Source of the DNA: Streptomyces sp. NRRL F-4489
Lineage (GTDB): Bacteria; Actinomycetota; Actinomycetes; Streptomycetales; Streptomycetaceae
Length of the DNA: 41,296 nucleotides
NCBI RefSeq assembly: GCF_001509485.1
Contig: NZ_LLZI01000250.1
Location: 1 to 41,296, forward strand
Direction of reading: 5' to 3'
Both the position numbers and the translations under genes were made by a program. The notes beneath the pieces were generated by a model. It saw nothing but the letters and a program-made list of their open reading frames with translations, made no database searches and had not been told where the DNA came from. This document shows, one piece after another, positions 1 through 9,112 of the stretch (its first letter is position 1; every line of letters starts with the position of its first letter).

Positions 1-96
1 GCTTTCGGGGGGCGGTGGCGTAGGGCCTGGTGGGGCGGTGTCCACAGGGCGAAACCGGTTCGCGTGGGGGTGGTCGCTCTCCCCTACGCTTGGGGT

Positions 97-1203
97 GTGA
101 CCCCGGCCGAACTGTCCCGTACCGTCCTGCGCTCCGTGCGCGGTGCCGTTGCGGAACGGGAGCTGTCCGTGGCCGTGCCGGAGCGGATCGTGGTGCGGCC
201 GGCGCCCCGTCCCGGGTGCGGGGAGTACGCCTCCAACGTGGCGCTTCAGCTCGCCGGGCAGGCGGGGCTGCCGGCGCGTGAGGTGGCCGAGATCCTGCGC
301 CGGCGGCTGGCCGGGAGCGCGGGGATCGCCCGGGTCGAGATCGCCGGGCCTGGTTTTCTGAACTTCCACCTCGGCGCGGGCGCGACGGCCGGACTCGTGG
401 CGGACGTACTGGCGCGGGGCGCGCGGTACGGGGAGCCGGAGCCGGGCGCCCAGGGGCCGGGACGGGCCGCCGGACCCGCGCGGTACGCGGGGGAGTGGGC
501 CCGGGCGCGGGAGCGCGTCGCCGGTGAGGTGATGGCGCGCCTCGGGCGGGGCGCCGCCGCGTCGGGCGACGCGGCTGAGGACGCGAAGGGCGACGACGGC
601 GGGCTGGCCGGGCTGGTCGCGCGGCTGGGCGCGGATGAGGCGCGGTGGGTGCTGCTGAAGCCCGCGGCGGCCGATCCGGTGCGGGTGCCGGAGCGGCCGG
701 TGCAGCGGGAGGACAACGCCCGTTTCCGGGTGCAGTACGCGTACGCGCGCGCCCGCGCCATGGTGCGGAACGCCGGCGAGCTGGGCTTCGGCGGGGAGCC
801 GGGGGATGTGGTGGGGGACGACGTACCCGCGGCCGCTGGGTCGCCGGGCCTCGTACCCCCGGCCGACGCGACGCCGGGCCACGTCCCCCCGAGCGACCCG
901 CCCTCTGAACCCATGCCCGGCGCCCCCCACCCCGCCCTCCAAGCACTGGAAACGTGTCTCGCCACCTACCCCGCCGCTGTCGCCGCCGCGCGGTGGCGGT
1001 GGGCGCCGGATCGGATCGTGCGGCATCTGGAGGCGACCGCGGAGGCGTATCTGCGGTGGCAGGAGGTGTTCCCGCCGCTGCCGGTCGGCGAGCGGAAACC
1101 CTCGGCCGTGCACCGCGCCCGGGTGGCCCTTGCCGAAGCCGCGGGGACGGTGCTGCGCAACGGCCTGCACCTGCTCGGCATCTCCGCTCCCGACCATGTG
1201 TGA
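97..1203 (+). CDS. nrtL: ArgRS-like anticodon-binding protein without catalytic core (NrtL-type)
   Basis: Protein of 368 residues. Residues about 1-105 resemble the N-terminal additional domain of arginyl-tRNA synthetase, including YASNVALQLAG and GPGFLNFHL. Residues about 200-235 (EDNARFRVQYAYARARAM) and the C-terminus resemble the DALR anticodon-binding domain. Between them lies only an Ala/Gly-rich linker: the Rossmann catalytic domain with HIGH and KMSKS is absent, and true ArgRS is about 550-590 residues. It cannot charge tRNA by the usual mechanism; tRNA binding is inferred. I start at the GTG (VTPAELSRTV) because the family begins MTPA(D/E)LSRT; a GTG at 64 is also in frame. A second low-complexity Pro/Gly stretch (about 265-310) precedes the last helices. 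It sits directly upstream of lysA, where argS lies in mycobacteria. Confidence 0.85.
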   Translation: MTPAELSRTVLRSVRGAVAERELSVAVPERIVVRPAPRPGCGEYASNVALQLAGQAGLPAREVAEILRRRLAGSAGIARVEIAGPGFLNFHLGAGATAGLVADVLARGARYGEPEPGAQGPGRAAGPARYAGEWARARERVAGEVMARLGRGAAASGDAAEDAKGDDGGLAGLVARLGADEARWVLLKPAAADPVRVPERPVQREDNARFRVQYAYARARAMVRNAGELGFGGEPGDVVGDDVPAAAGSPGLVPPADATPGHVPPSDPPSEPMPGAPHPALQALETCLATYPAAVAAARWRWAPDRIVRHLEATAEAYLRWQEVFPPLPVGERKPSAVHRARVALAEAAGTVLRNGLHLLGISAPDHV

Positions 1204-1376
1204 GAGAGGGCTCCGGAGGCCGGTCCGTGCTGCGGGCCGGGGACCGACCCCGGACCGACCGGGACCGCCTCCGTTGCCCGATCCACGGACCGACCCCCGC
1301 CGCTCAGCCGTCAACTGCCCAACCCCCACCCCCCTGACCACCACCTCTGACCCATCTTGAGGGGACCGTTTCCGAT

Positions 1377-2768
1377 ATGAGCCGTTCCGCGCATCCCGCA
1401 GGGCCCCGGCATGGCGATGTGCTGCCCGAGGGGCACTACACCGCGCCGCCCGCCGACCTCAACTCCCTTGACCCGCGCGTCTGGTCGCGTACCGTCCGGC
1501 GGGACGCCGACGGTGTGCTGACGGTCGGCGGGCTGGCCGTGACCGCGCTCGCCGAGGAGTTCGGCACGCCGGCGTACTTCCTGGACGAGGAGGACTTCCG
1601 GGCGCGCTGCCGGGCCTGGAAGGACGCGTTCGGGCCGGACGCCGATGTGTTCTACGCGGGCAAGGCGTTCCTCTCCCGGGCCATCGTGCGGTGGCTGAAC
1701 GAGGAGGGGCTCAACCTCGACGTCTGCTCGGGCGGTGAGCTGGCGACCGCGCTGGACGCGGGGATGCCCGCCGAGCGGATCGCACTGCACGGCAACAACA
1801 AGAGCACCGAGGAGATCACCCGGGCCGTCGAGGCCGGCGTCGGGCGGATCGTGCTCGACTCGTTCCAGGAGATCGTGCGGGTGGCGCACATCGCGGAGCG
1901 GCTCGGCAAGCGGCAGCGGGTGCAGATCCGGGTGACGGTGGGTGTCGAGGCGCACACCCACGAGTTCATCGCGACCGCGCACGAGGACCAGAAGTTCGGG
2001 ATCGCGCTGGCCGGCGGCCAGGCCGCCGAGGCGGTGCGGCGGGCGCTGAAGCTCGACGGGCTCGAACTCATCGGCGTGCACAGCCACATCGGCTCGCAGA
2101 TCTTCGACATGGCCGGTTTCGAGGTCTCCGCGCGGCGGGTGGTGCAGCTGCTCGCCGAGGTGCGGGACGAGCACGGCGTCGAACTGCCGGAGATCGACCT
2201 CGGCGGCGGCCTCGGCATCGCGTACACCTCGGACGACGACCCGCGTGAGCCGCACGAGATCGCCGGGGCGCTGCGCGAGATCGTCGCCAAGGAGTGCGAG
2301 GCGGCGGGGCTGGCCGTGCCGCGGCTGTCGGTCGAGCCGGGGCGCGCGATCGCCGGGCCGACCGCGTTCACGCTCTACGAGGTCGGCACGGTCAAGGAGC
2401 TGGCGGGCCTGCGGACGTACGTCTCCGTGGACGGCGGGATGTCGGACAACATCCGCACCGCGCTCTACGACGCGGAGTACAGCGTGGTGCTGGCCTCCCG
2501 GACGTCGGACGCGGAGCCGATGCTCTCGCGCGTGGTCGGCAAGCACTGCGAGAGCGGCGACATCGTCGTCCGGGACGCGTTCCTGCCCGCCGACGTGGCG
2601 CCCGGCGACCTGCTGGCGGTCCCGGCCACCGGCGCGTACTGCCGGTCCATGGCGAGCAACTACAACCACGCGCTGCGGCCGCCGGTGGTGGCGGTCCGCG
2701 AGGGCGCGGCCCGGGTGATCGTCCGGCGGGAGACGGAGGAAGATCTCCTGCGGTTGGATGTCGGGTAG
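1377..2768 (+). CDS. lysA: Diaminopimelate decarboxylase
   Basis: Pyridoxal-phosphate enzyme (463 aa) converting meso-diaminopimelate to L-lysine and CO2, the last lysine step. It is a fold-III decarboxylase. The PLP lysine is K96 in [17 protein letters not shown], the phosphate-binding [14 protein letters not shown] and CESGDI (Cys and substrate-site residues) are all present, and the length is normal. The ATG at 1377 has GAGGGG about 12 nt upstream. The first 40 residues form the N-terminal extension usual in actinobacteria. It lies 173 nt after nrtL and 155 nt before hom, so it groups with the aspartate-family genes that follow. Confidence 0.97.
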   Translation: MSRSAHPAGPRHGDVLPEGHYTAPPADLNSLDPRVWSRTVRRDADGVLTVGGLAVTALAEEFGTPAYFLDEEDFRARCRAWKDAFGPDADVFYAGKAFLSRAIVRWLNEEGLNLDVCSGGELATALDAGMPAERIALHGNNKSTEEITRAVEAGVGRIVLDSFQEIVRVAHIAERLGKRQRVQIRVTVGVEAHTHEFIATAHEDQKFGIALAGGQAAEAVRRALKLDGLELIGVHSHIGSQIFDMAGFEVSARRVVQLLAEVRDEHGVELPEIDLGGGLGIAYTSDDDPREPHEIAGALREIVAKECEAAGLAVPRLSVEPGRAIAGPTAFTLYEVGTVKELAGLRTYVSVDGGMSDNIRTALYDAEYSVVLASRTSDAEPMLSRVVGKHCESGDIVVRDAFLPADVAPGDLLAVPATGAYCRSMASNYNHALRPPVVAVREGAARVIVRRETEEDLLRLDVG

Positions 2769-2923
2769 GGGCGGATCGTCGGGACCGGGCCCCGGATGAA
2801 ATAAATGTCTCGGTATCCGGACGAGCGGCGGAAACGGTCGTCCGGTGCGTGAGACTGGACCACGACCAGGAAACTGGTGCGTGACCGTGTGAAACCGCTG
2901 GATCGAAGAAAAGACGAGGTCGA

Positions 2924-4216
2924 ATGATGCGTACGCGTCCGCTGAAGGTGGCGCTGCTGGGCTGTGGTGTGGTCGGCTCAGAGGTGGCGCGCATCATGAC
3001 GACGCACGCCGACGACCTCGCCGCCCGCATCGGGGCGCCCGTCGAGCTCGCCGGGATCGCCGTCCGCCGCCCGGAGCGGGTGCGGGCCGGCATCCCGGCC
3101 GAGCTGATCACCACCGACGCCACCGCGCTGGTCAAACGCGGCGACATCGACGTCGTCATCGAGGTGATCGGCGGGATCGAGCCGGCCCGCGCCCTGATCA
3201 CCACCGCGTTCGAGCACGGCGCGAGCGTGGTGTCGGCCAACAAGGCGCTGGTCGCCGCCGACGGCGCCGCGCTGCACGCCGCGGCCGAGAAGCACGGCGC
3301 GGACCTGTACTACGAGGCGGCGGTCGCCGGCGCGATCCCGCTGGTCCGCCCGCTGCGCGAATCGCTGGCCGGCGACAAGGTCAACCGCGTCCTGGGCATC
3401 GTCAACGGCACCACGAACTTCATCCTCGACAAGATGGACACCACCGGCGCCGGCTACAGCGAGGCGCTGGACGAGGCCACCGCGCTGGGCTACGCCGAGG
3501 CCGACCCGACCGCCGACGTCGAGGGCTTCGACGCCGCCGCGAAGGCCGCGATCCTGGCCGGGATCGCCTTCCACACCCGGGTCACCATCGACGACGTGCA
3601 CCGCGAGGGCATCACCGAGGTCACCGCGTCCGACATCGCCTCCGCCAAGCGGATGGGCTGCACGGTCAAGCTGCTGGCGATCTGCGAGCGGGCCGCGGAC
3701 GGCGGTTCGGTGACCGCGCGGGTGCACCCGGCGATGATCCCGCTGACGCATCCGCTGGCCTCCGTGCGCGAGGCGTACAACGCGGTCTTCGTGGAGGCCG
3801 AGGCGGCCGGCCGGCTGATGTTCTACGGGCCCGGGGCGGGCGGCTCGCCCACCGCCTCCGCGGTCCTCGGCGACCTCGTCGCGGTCTGCCGCAACAAGCT
3901 CGCCGGAGCCACCGGGCCGGGGGAGTCGGCGTACACCGCGCTGCCCGTGAGCCCGATGGGTGAGGTCGTCACCCGCTACCACATCAGTCTCGACGTGGCC
4001 GACAAGCCGGGCGTACTGGCCCAGGTCGCGACGGTCTTCGCCGAACACGGCGTATCCATCGATACGGTCCGTCAGCAGGGCAAGGACGGCGAGGCGGACC
4101 TCGTCGTCGTCACCCACCGGGCGACCGACGCGGCCCTGTCGTCGACGGTCGGGGCGCTGCGCGAGCTGGACACCGTCCGCGGTGTCGTCAGCATCATGCG
4201 GGTCGAAGGGGAGTAA
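2924..4216 (+). CDS. hom: Homoserine dehydrogenase
   Basis: Cytoplasmic NAD(P)-dependent enzyme (430 aa) reducing aspartate-semialdehyde to homoserine, the branch point to threonine, methionine and isoleucine. The nucleotide-binding loop GCGVVG is at residues 13-18, SANKALVA at 104-111, and the substrate-binding region [11 protein letters not shown]...[16 protein letters not shown] follows. From about residue 350 a C-terminal ACT domain ([20 protein letters not shown]) suggests threonine feedback inhibition, as known for actinobacterial Hom. Two ATGs stand in tandem at 2924 and 2927; the GAGGT at 2916-2920 is better spaced for the second. thrC starts 8 nt after the stop, so the two are surely co-transcribed. 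Confidence 0.97.
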   Translation: MMRTRPLKVALLGCGVVGSEVARIMTTHADDLAARIGAPVELAGIAVRRPERVRAGIPAELITTDATALVKRGDIDVVIEVIGGIEPARALITTAFEHGASVVSANKALVAADGAALHAAAEKHGADLYYEAAVAGAIPLVRPLRESLAGDKVNRVLGIVNGTTNFILDKMDTTGAGYSEALDEATALGYAEADPTADVEGFDAAAKAAILAGIAFHTRVTIDDVHREGITEVTASDIASAKRMGCTVKLLAICERAADGGSVTARVHPAMIPLTHPLASVREAYNAVFVEAEAAGRLMFYGPGAGGSPTASAVLGDLVAVCRNKLAGATGPGESAYTALPVSPMGEVVTRYHISLDVADKPGVLAQVATVFAEHGVSIDTVRQQGKDGEADLVVVTHRATDAALSSTVGALRELDTVRGVVSIMRVEGE

Positions 4217-4224
4217 AGGAACCC

Positions 4225-5310
4225 ATGTCTGCCAAGTCCACCGTGTCCACCACCAGCGGTCAGTGGCGCGGAATCATCGAGGAATACCGCGACCGGCTGC
4301 CGGTCAGCGACACCACCGAGGCCGTCACCCTCCGGGAGGGCGGTACGCCGCTGGTGCCCGCGCAGGTGCTCTCCGAGCGCACCGGCTGCGAGGTCCACCT
4401 CAAGGTCGAGGGCGCCAACCCCACCGGGTCGTTCAAGGACCGCGGGATGACGATGGCCATCACCCGCGCCAAGGAGGACGGCGCCAAGGCCGTCATCTGC
4501 GCCTCCACCGGCAACACCTCCGCCTCGGCCGCCGCCTACGCGGTCCGGGCCGGGATGGTCTGCGCGGTGCTGGTCCCGCAGGGCAAGATCGCGCTCGGCA
4601 AGATGGGCCAGGCGCTGGTGCACGGCGCCAAGATCCTCCAGGTCGACGGGAATTTCGACGACTGCCTGACGCTCGCGCGGGGCCTGTCGGAGAAGTACCC
4701 GGTCGCACTTGTGAACTCCGTCAACCCGGTGCGTATCGAGGGCCAGAAGACCGCCGCCTTCGAAATCGTCGACATGCTCGGCGACGCCCCGGACATCCAC
4801 GTCCTGCCGGTCGGCAACGCCGGCAACATCACCGCCTACTGGAAGGGCTACCGCGAGTACGCGGCCGACGGCATCGCCGCCCGCACCCCGCGGATGTGGG
4901 GCTTCCAGGCGTCCGGCAGCGCGCCGATCGTGCGCGGTGAGGTGGTCAAGGACCCGCACACCATCGCCACCGCGATCCGGATCGGCAACCCCGCCTCGTG
5001 GGAGTTCGCCGAGCGCGCCCGGGACGAGTCGGGCGGCCTCATCGACGAGGTGACGGACCGTCAAATCCTCGCGGCCTACCGCCTGTTGGCCGCCAAGGAA
5101 GGCGTCTTCGTGGAGCCCGCGTCGGCCGCCTCGGTCGCCGGTCTGCTCAAGGCCGCCGAGGAGGGCCGGGTCGACCCGGGCCAGCGGATCGTCTGCACCG
5201 TCACCGGCAACGGCCTCAAGGACCCGGACTGGGCGGTGGCCGGCGCCCCGCAGCCGGTCACGGTCCCGGTCGACGCGGACGCCGCCGCCGAGCGCCTCGG
5301 CCTCGGCTGA
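4225..5310 (+). CDS. thrC: Threonine synthase
   Basis: PLP enzyme (361 aa) converting O-phosphohomoserine to L-threonine. The PLP lysine is K71 in GSFKDRGM, followed by the [15 protein letters not shown] motif and the phosphate-binding [11 protein letters not shown]. Its size fits the short bacterial class found in actinobacteria and Bacillus. The start is the ATG 8 nt after hom, with AAAGGAA just upstream. A 403-nt gap separates it from thrB, so kinase and synthase are not tightly coupled, unlike hom and thrC. Confidence 0.97.
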   Translation: MSAKSTVSTTSGQWRGIIEEYRDRLPVSDTTEAVTLREGGTPLVPAQVLSERTGCEVHLKVEGANPTGSFKDRGMTMAITRAKEDGAKAVICASTGNTSASAAAYAVRAGMVCAVLVPQGKIALGKMGQALVHGAKILQVDGNFDDCLTLARGLSEKYPVALVNSVNPVRIEGQKTAAFEIVDMLGDAPDIHVLPVGNAGNITAYWKGYREYAADGIAARTPRMWGFQASGSAPIVRGEVVKDPHTIATAIRIGNPASWEFAERARDESGGLIDEVTDRQILAAYRLLAAKEGVFVEPASAASVAGLLKAAEEGRVDPGQRIVCTVTGNGLKDPDWAVAGAPQPVTVPVDADAAAERLGLG

Positions 5311-5713
5311 CCGGCCCGGACACCCCCCGGGACCTGCGCGGACGCGCGGGGGTGGCGGAGCCGGCCGGCCGCCCGCCACCTCCCGCGCCGCACCTCCCGC
5401 CGCCGCGGGAGGGCCCCCGCCCCCGCAGCGAACGCAGCAAACGCAGCAACCCCGAGCAAACACTGCAAACACTGCAAAGATCGCGTCGGGGCACGGGAAG
5501 GCGCGCGACACGCTTCGTGCGCCTCCTGTGCGCCCTATGTCGCGACAGAACCTTCCTTCGATAGGCTGGCACCCAACTCCCCTCCCCACGGCATAACGCA
5601 GTGGCGCGCAGGGCAGGTCAGAACAGACCCCACGAGCCGTCCGGGCGCCTCGGCGCCGCGGAGCTGTGCTCCGGGGCAGTACCGCAGCATCAATCAAGGA
5701 GAGTCATCGAGCG
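5311..5713. promoter_or_regulatory. thrC-thrB intergenic region with hairpin, 9-bp repeats and likely thrB promoter
   Basis: Gap of 403 nt with no credible gene. From left to right: a terminator-like CACCCCC/GGGGGTG hairpin (5321-5354); a GC-rich stretch; an array of 9-bp units (5425-5483); a perfect palindrome TGTCGCGACA (5538-5547); and a -10-like TAGGCT (5562-5567) about 18 nt after the TGTCGC half of the palindrome, suggesting a thrB promoter whose -35 overlaps the palindrome. About 150 nt of leader follow. The thrB ribosome binding site is AAGGAG at 5697-5702. Promoter assignment is inference. Confidence 0.45.
5425..5483. repeat. Tandem 9-bp repeats upstream of thrB
   Basis: Three near-identical 9-bp units GCAGC(G/A)AAC at 5425, 5434 and 5443 are followed, after 5 nt, by two exact CAAACACTG units at 5457 and 5466 and a diverged CAAAGATCG at 5475. 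The stretch is A-rich on the + strand and stands out from the surrounding GC-rich DNA. The repeat is seen directly; any binding role is speculation. Confidence 0.75.
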
Positions 5714-6631
5714 ATGGCCGGTCCCGCGTTCCGCGCCGCCGCCGTCCGGGTGCGCACCCCCGCTACCAGCGCCAATCTCGGTCCCGGCTTCGATGCCCTG
5801 GGTCTTTCCCTGGGCCTGTACGACGACGTCGTGGTACGTGTCGCCGACTCCGGCCTGCACGTCGACATCGCCGGCGAGGGGGCGGACACGCTGCCGCGCG
5901 ACGAGCGCCATCTGCTCGTCCGGTCCATGCGCGCCGCCTTCGACGTGCTCGGCGGCCAGCCGCGCGGCCTGGAGATCGTCTGCGCCAACCGCATCCCGCA
6001 CGGCCGCGGCCTGGGCTCCTCCTCGGCCGCCATCTGCGCCGGGATCGTCGCCGCCCGCGCCGTGACGATAGGCGGCGAGCAGAAGCTCGACGACGCCGCG
6101 CTGCTGGAGCTGGCCAACGAGATCGAGGGCCACCCCGACAACGTCGCCGCCTGCCTGCTCGGCGGTTTCACGCTCGCCTGGACGGACACCGGCAGCGCCC
6201 GGGCGATCCGGATGGAACCGGCCGCTTCCATCGTTCCGGTGGTCTTCGTCCCGGGGAAGCCGGTGCTGACCGAGACCGCCCGCGGACTGCTGCCGCGCAC
6301 CGTCCCGCACGGGGACGCGGCGGCCAACGCCGGCCGCGCCGCACTGCTCGTCGAGGCCCTGACCAGGCGCCCCGAGCTGCTGCTCGCCGCGACCGAGGAC
6401 CGACTTCACCAGGACTACCGCGCCCCCGCGATGCCGGAGAGCACGGGCCTGGTGAACCGACTGCGGGCGGACGGTGTCCCCGCGGTCATCTCCGGTGCGG
6501 GCCCCACGGTGCTCGCACTGGTCGAAGAGGCCACGGCCGACAAGGTCGCGGCGCTGGCGGGAGAGGGGTGGGCGGCCAACCGGCTGACCCTCGACGCGGA
6601 CGGCACATGTGTGCTGCCGCTCGCCGGGTGA
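5714..6631 (+). CDS. thrB: Homoserine kinase
   Basis: GHMP-family kinase (305 aa) that phosphorylates homoserine with ATP, producing the ThrC substrate. The N-terminal ATSANLGPGFDALGLSL segment (residues 17-34) and the glycine-rich ATP loop PHGRGLGSSSAAI (residues 95-107) are diagnostic. ISGAGPTVLAL near residue 260 is the third GHMP motif. I choose the ATG at 5714, preceded by AAGGAG at 5697-5702; an upstream in-frame ATG at 5666 has no such site and would add 16 residues unlike the family. Together with hom and thrC it completes threonine synthesis from aspartate semialdehyde. Confidence 0.96.
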   Translation: MAGPAFRAAAVRVRTPATSANLGPGFDALGLSLGLYDDVVVRVADSGLHVDIAGEGADTLPRDERHLLVRSMRAAFDVLGGQPRGLEIVCANRIPHGRGLGSSSAAICAGIVAARAVTIGGEQKLDDAALLELANEIEGHPDNVAACLLGGFTLAWTDTGSARAIRMEPAASIVPVVFVPGKPVLTETARGLLPRTVPHGDAAANAGRAALLVEALTRRPELLLAATEDRLHQDYRAPAMPESTGLVNRLRADGVPAVISGAGPTVLALVEEATADKVAALAGEGWAANRLTLDADGTCVLPLAG

Positions 6632-7007
6632 TCACACGGAGTGATCGTAGAGTGCCGGTCTTGGAGAGGGGGAATGTTTGTTGGATCCGGTAGTGTTAAC
6701 CTCAAGTCAGTACCCGACGCCAGTCTGGCGCGGTGCTTCGTGTCCCCCATCGGGACCACTTTCTTCCGGGAGCCTCCCAAACTGCTTGGAGCTTTTGTCC
6801 TGAGCAGAAGTGAGCAAAGCTCCGGAATCGGCGTGACGACACCAGCCACACCTCAACATCTTCACGCCGGAGCCATGAATTGATCTTTCCGCCGTATCCG
6901 GCGGGACCACCGCCCCGGCCCGGTCCGCAAGACCAAGGACCCAGCCGGACAGCACAACCGGTCGCCGAGCCAGACAGGCCGACGCCCGCTCCAGGGAAGG
7001 ACCCTTC
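6632..7007 (+). promoter_or_regulatory. Long structured leader and promoter region of rho
   Basis: Gap of 376 nt before rho. A sigma-R-like promoter (6671-6697) would give a leader of about 300 nt. In the leader I see three successive inverted repeats: GGAGCTTT/AAAGCTCC (6788-6795 with 6816-6823), CGGCGTGA/TCACGCCG (6829-6836 with 6862-6869), and CCGCC/GGCGG (6889-6893 with 6900-6904). A C-rich, G-poor stretch (about 6835-6865) between them could be a Rho loading site. Rho autoregulation through its leader is established in E. coli; for this leader it is inference. The rho GTG is preceded by AAGGA. Confidence 0.5.
6671..6697 (+). promoter_or_regulatory. Candidate sigma-R promoter of rho
   Basis: GGAAT at 6671-6675 and GTT at 6695-6697 are separated by 19 nt. 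This fits the Streptomyces sigma-R (disulphide stress) consensus GGAAT-N18/19-GTT. A vegetative -10-like TAGTGT overlaps at 6691-6696, but no matching -35 stands 16-18 nt upstream of it. Motif match only; transcription start unknown. Confidence 0.5.
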
Positions 7008-9050
7008 GTGAGCGACACCACCGATCTGATGGGCGCGCGCACCGATGGCAGTGCCACCACGCCCGCCACGGACGCTCCCGCGCCTGCCACCACGCGGCGC
7101 CGCCGTTCCGGCACCGGCCTTGAGGGCATGGTCCTGGCGGAGCTGCAGCAGATTGCCTCCGGCCTCGGTATCAAGGGCACCGCGCGGATGCGCAAGAGCC
7201 AGCTGATCGAGGTCATCAAGGAGAGGCAGGCAGCCGGCTCCGGGACCGCAGCCAAGGCCGACGCGCCCGCCGCCGACACCGAGACCAAGCCCAAGCGCCG
7301 TACGACCTCCAAGGCCCGTACCGGCGAGGAGGCCGAGCCGGCGGCCAAGGCCGACAAGCCCGCCAAGGCGGCGAAGACCGCGGAGAAGGCCGGGACCCAG
7401 CAGCAGATCGACATCCCCGGCCAGCCCTCGCCCAAGGTCTCGGCCGAGCAGGGCGCCCCCGCCGACGAGGCACCGGCCGGCGAGCGCCGCCGGCGCCGGG
7501 CCACCGCGCCCGCGGGCAGCCCCGAGGGCGAGGCCCGCACCGAGGCCGCCACCGCGGTCCGCGCCGAGGCCCGCGCCGACACCGCGACCGCCCCGCAGGA
7601 GACCGGCGAGGGCCGGTCCAAGGGCGGCGAGCGGCAGGACCGCGGCGACCGCCAGGACCGCGGCCAGAAGGGCGAGCGGGGCCGCCGCGAGCGCGACCGG
7701 GACCGCGGGGACCGCGACCGCGACCGCGACCGGCGCAAGAGCGACGCCGGCGACGGCGGCGGCCAGGGCGGCAACCGCCCGCGCGACCGCCGCGACGACG
7801 ACGAGGACTTCGAGGGCGGCCGGCGCGGCCGGCGCGGCCGCTACCGCGACCGCCGCGGGCGCCGCGGGCGCGAGGAGTTCGCCAACGAGCCGCAGGTGTC
7901 CGAGGACGACGTGCTGATCCCCGTCGCGGGCATCCTCGACATCCTCGACAACTACGCGTTCATCCGGACCTCCGGCTACCTCCCCGGTCCGAACGACGTC
8001 TACGTCTCGCTCGCCCAGGTCCGCAAGAACGGCCTGCGCAAGGGCGACCACGTCACCGGCGCGGTCCGCCAGCCCAAGGACGGCGAGCGGCGCGAGAAGT
8101 TCAACGCCCTGGTGCGGCTGGACAGCGTCAACAGCATGGCGCCCGAACAGAGCCGCCAGCGCGCGGAGTTCGGGAAGCTGACGCCCCTTTACCCGCAGGA
8201 GCGGCTGCGCCTGGAGGGCGAGTCGGGCGGGCTGACGACCCGGATCATCGACCTGATCACCCCGATCGGCAAGGGCCAGCGCGGTCTGATCGTGGCGCCG
8301 CCGAAGACCGGCAAGACCATGATCATGCAGGCGATCGCCAACTCGATCACCCGCAACAACCCCGAGTGCCACCTGATGGTCGTCCTCGTCGACGAGCGTC
8401 CCGAAGAGGTCACCGACATGCAGCGGTCGGTCAAGGGCGAGGTCATCTCCTCGACCTTCGACCGCCCGGCCGAGGACCACACCACCGTCGCCGAGCTCGC
8501 CATCGAGCGCGCCAAGCGCCTGGTGGAGCTGGGCCACGACGTGGTCGTCCTGCTGGACTCCATCACCCGCCTGGGCCGCGCGTACAACCTCGCGGCGCCC
8601 GCCTCCGGCCGCATCCTGTCCGGTGGTGTCGACTCGACCGCGCTGTACCCGCCGAAGCGCTTCTTCGGCGCGGCGCGGAACATCGAGGACGGCGGTTCGC
8701 TGACCATCCTGGCCACCGCGCTGGTCGAGACCGGCTCCCGGATGGACGAGGTGATCTTCGAGGAGTTCAAGGGCACCGGCAACCTCGAGCTCAAGCTCGA
8801 CCGCAAGCTCTCCGACAAGCGGATCTTCCCCGCGGTGGACGTCGACGCGTCCAGCACCCGCAAGGAGGAGATCCTCATGGGCAGCGAGGAGCTGTCCATC
8901 GTCTGGAAGCTGCGCCGGGTGCTGCACGCGCTGGACCAGCAGCAGGCCATCGAACTCCTGCTGGACAAGATGAAGCAGACCAAGTCCAACGCGGAGTTCC
9001 TGCTCCAGATCCAGAAGACGACGCCGACCACGGGCAACGGCAACGACTGA
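7008..9050 (+). CDS. rho: Transcription termination factor Rho
   Basis: Hexameric RNA-dependent ATPase/helicase (680 aa) that releases nascent transcripts. A Rho_N SAP-like region at about 39-75 (LAELQQIASGLGIKGTARMRKSQLIEVI) is followed by about 220 residues of Lys/Ala/Glu- and then Arg/Asp/Gly-rich disordered insertion. The RNA-binding CSD begins near residue 300 (VAGILDILDNYAFIR). The ATPase has Walker A APPKTGKT (430-437), Walker B VVVLLDSITRL, and the Q/R-loop region LVETGSRMDEVIFEEFKGTGNLEL. E. coli Rho is 419 aa; the extra length is the insertion typical of high-GC actinobacteria. It starts at GTG. The downstream hairpin at 9080-9112 closes the transcript. Confidence 0.97.
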   Translation: MSDTTDLMGARTDGSATTPATDAPAPATTRRRRSGTGLEGMVLAELQQIASGLGIKGTARMRKSQLIEVIKERQAAGSGTAAKADAPAADTETKPKRRTTSKARTGEEAEPAAKADKPAKAAKTAEKAGTQQQIDIPGQPSPKVSAEQGAPADEAPAGERRRRRATAPAGSPEGEARTEAATAVRAEARADTATAPQETGEGRSKGGERQDRGDRQDRGQKGERGRRERDRDRGDRDRDRDRRKSDAGDGGGQGGNRPRDRRDDDEDFEGGRRGRRGRYRDRRGRRGREEFANEPQVSEDDVLIPVAGILDILDNYAFIRTSGYLPGPNDVYVSLAQVRKNGLRKGDHVTGAVRQPKDGERREKFNALVRLDSVNSMAPEQSRQRAEFGKLTPLYPQERLRLEGESGGLTTRIIDLITPIGKGQRGLIVAPPKTGKTMIMQAIANSITRNNPECHLMVVLVDERPEEVTDMQRSVKGEVISSTFDRPAEDHTTVAELAIERAKRLVELGHDVVVLLDSITRLGRAYNLAAPASGRILSGGVDSTALYPPKRFFGAARNIEDGGSLTILATALVETGSRMDEVIFEEFKGTGNLELKLDRKLSDKRIFPAVDVDASSTRKEEILMGSEELSIVWKLRRVLHALDQQQAIELLLDKMKQTKSNAEFLLQIQKTTPTTGNGND

Positions 9051-9079
9051 CGCCCGCGGCCGCGCGCCGAGCGATGACC

Positions 9080-9112
9080 GGGCCCCCTCGTCCCCCGCGG
9101 ACGAGGGGGCCC
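9080..9112 (+). terminator. Strong hairpin terminator after rho
   Basis: A perfect 13-bp inverted repeat (GGGCCCCCTCGTC at 9080-9092 with GACGAGGGGGCCC at 9100-9112, 7-nt loop) starts 29 nt after the rho stop. No clear T tract follows, as is common in Streptomyces. Confidence 0.75.

Noticed and set aside
1..96. tRNA or upstream gene end at the left edge
   Set aside because: No cloverleaf or tRNA consensus segments could be found in these bases, and no coding end is evident.
6641..6883. 80-codon frame in the rho leader as a regulatory leader peptide
   Set aside because: It starts upstream of the predicted promoter elements, has no ribosome binding site and unusual codon use.
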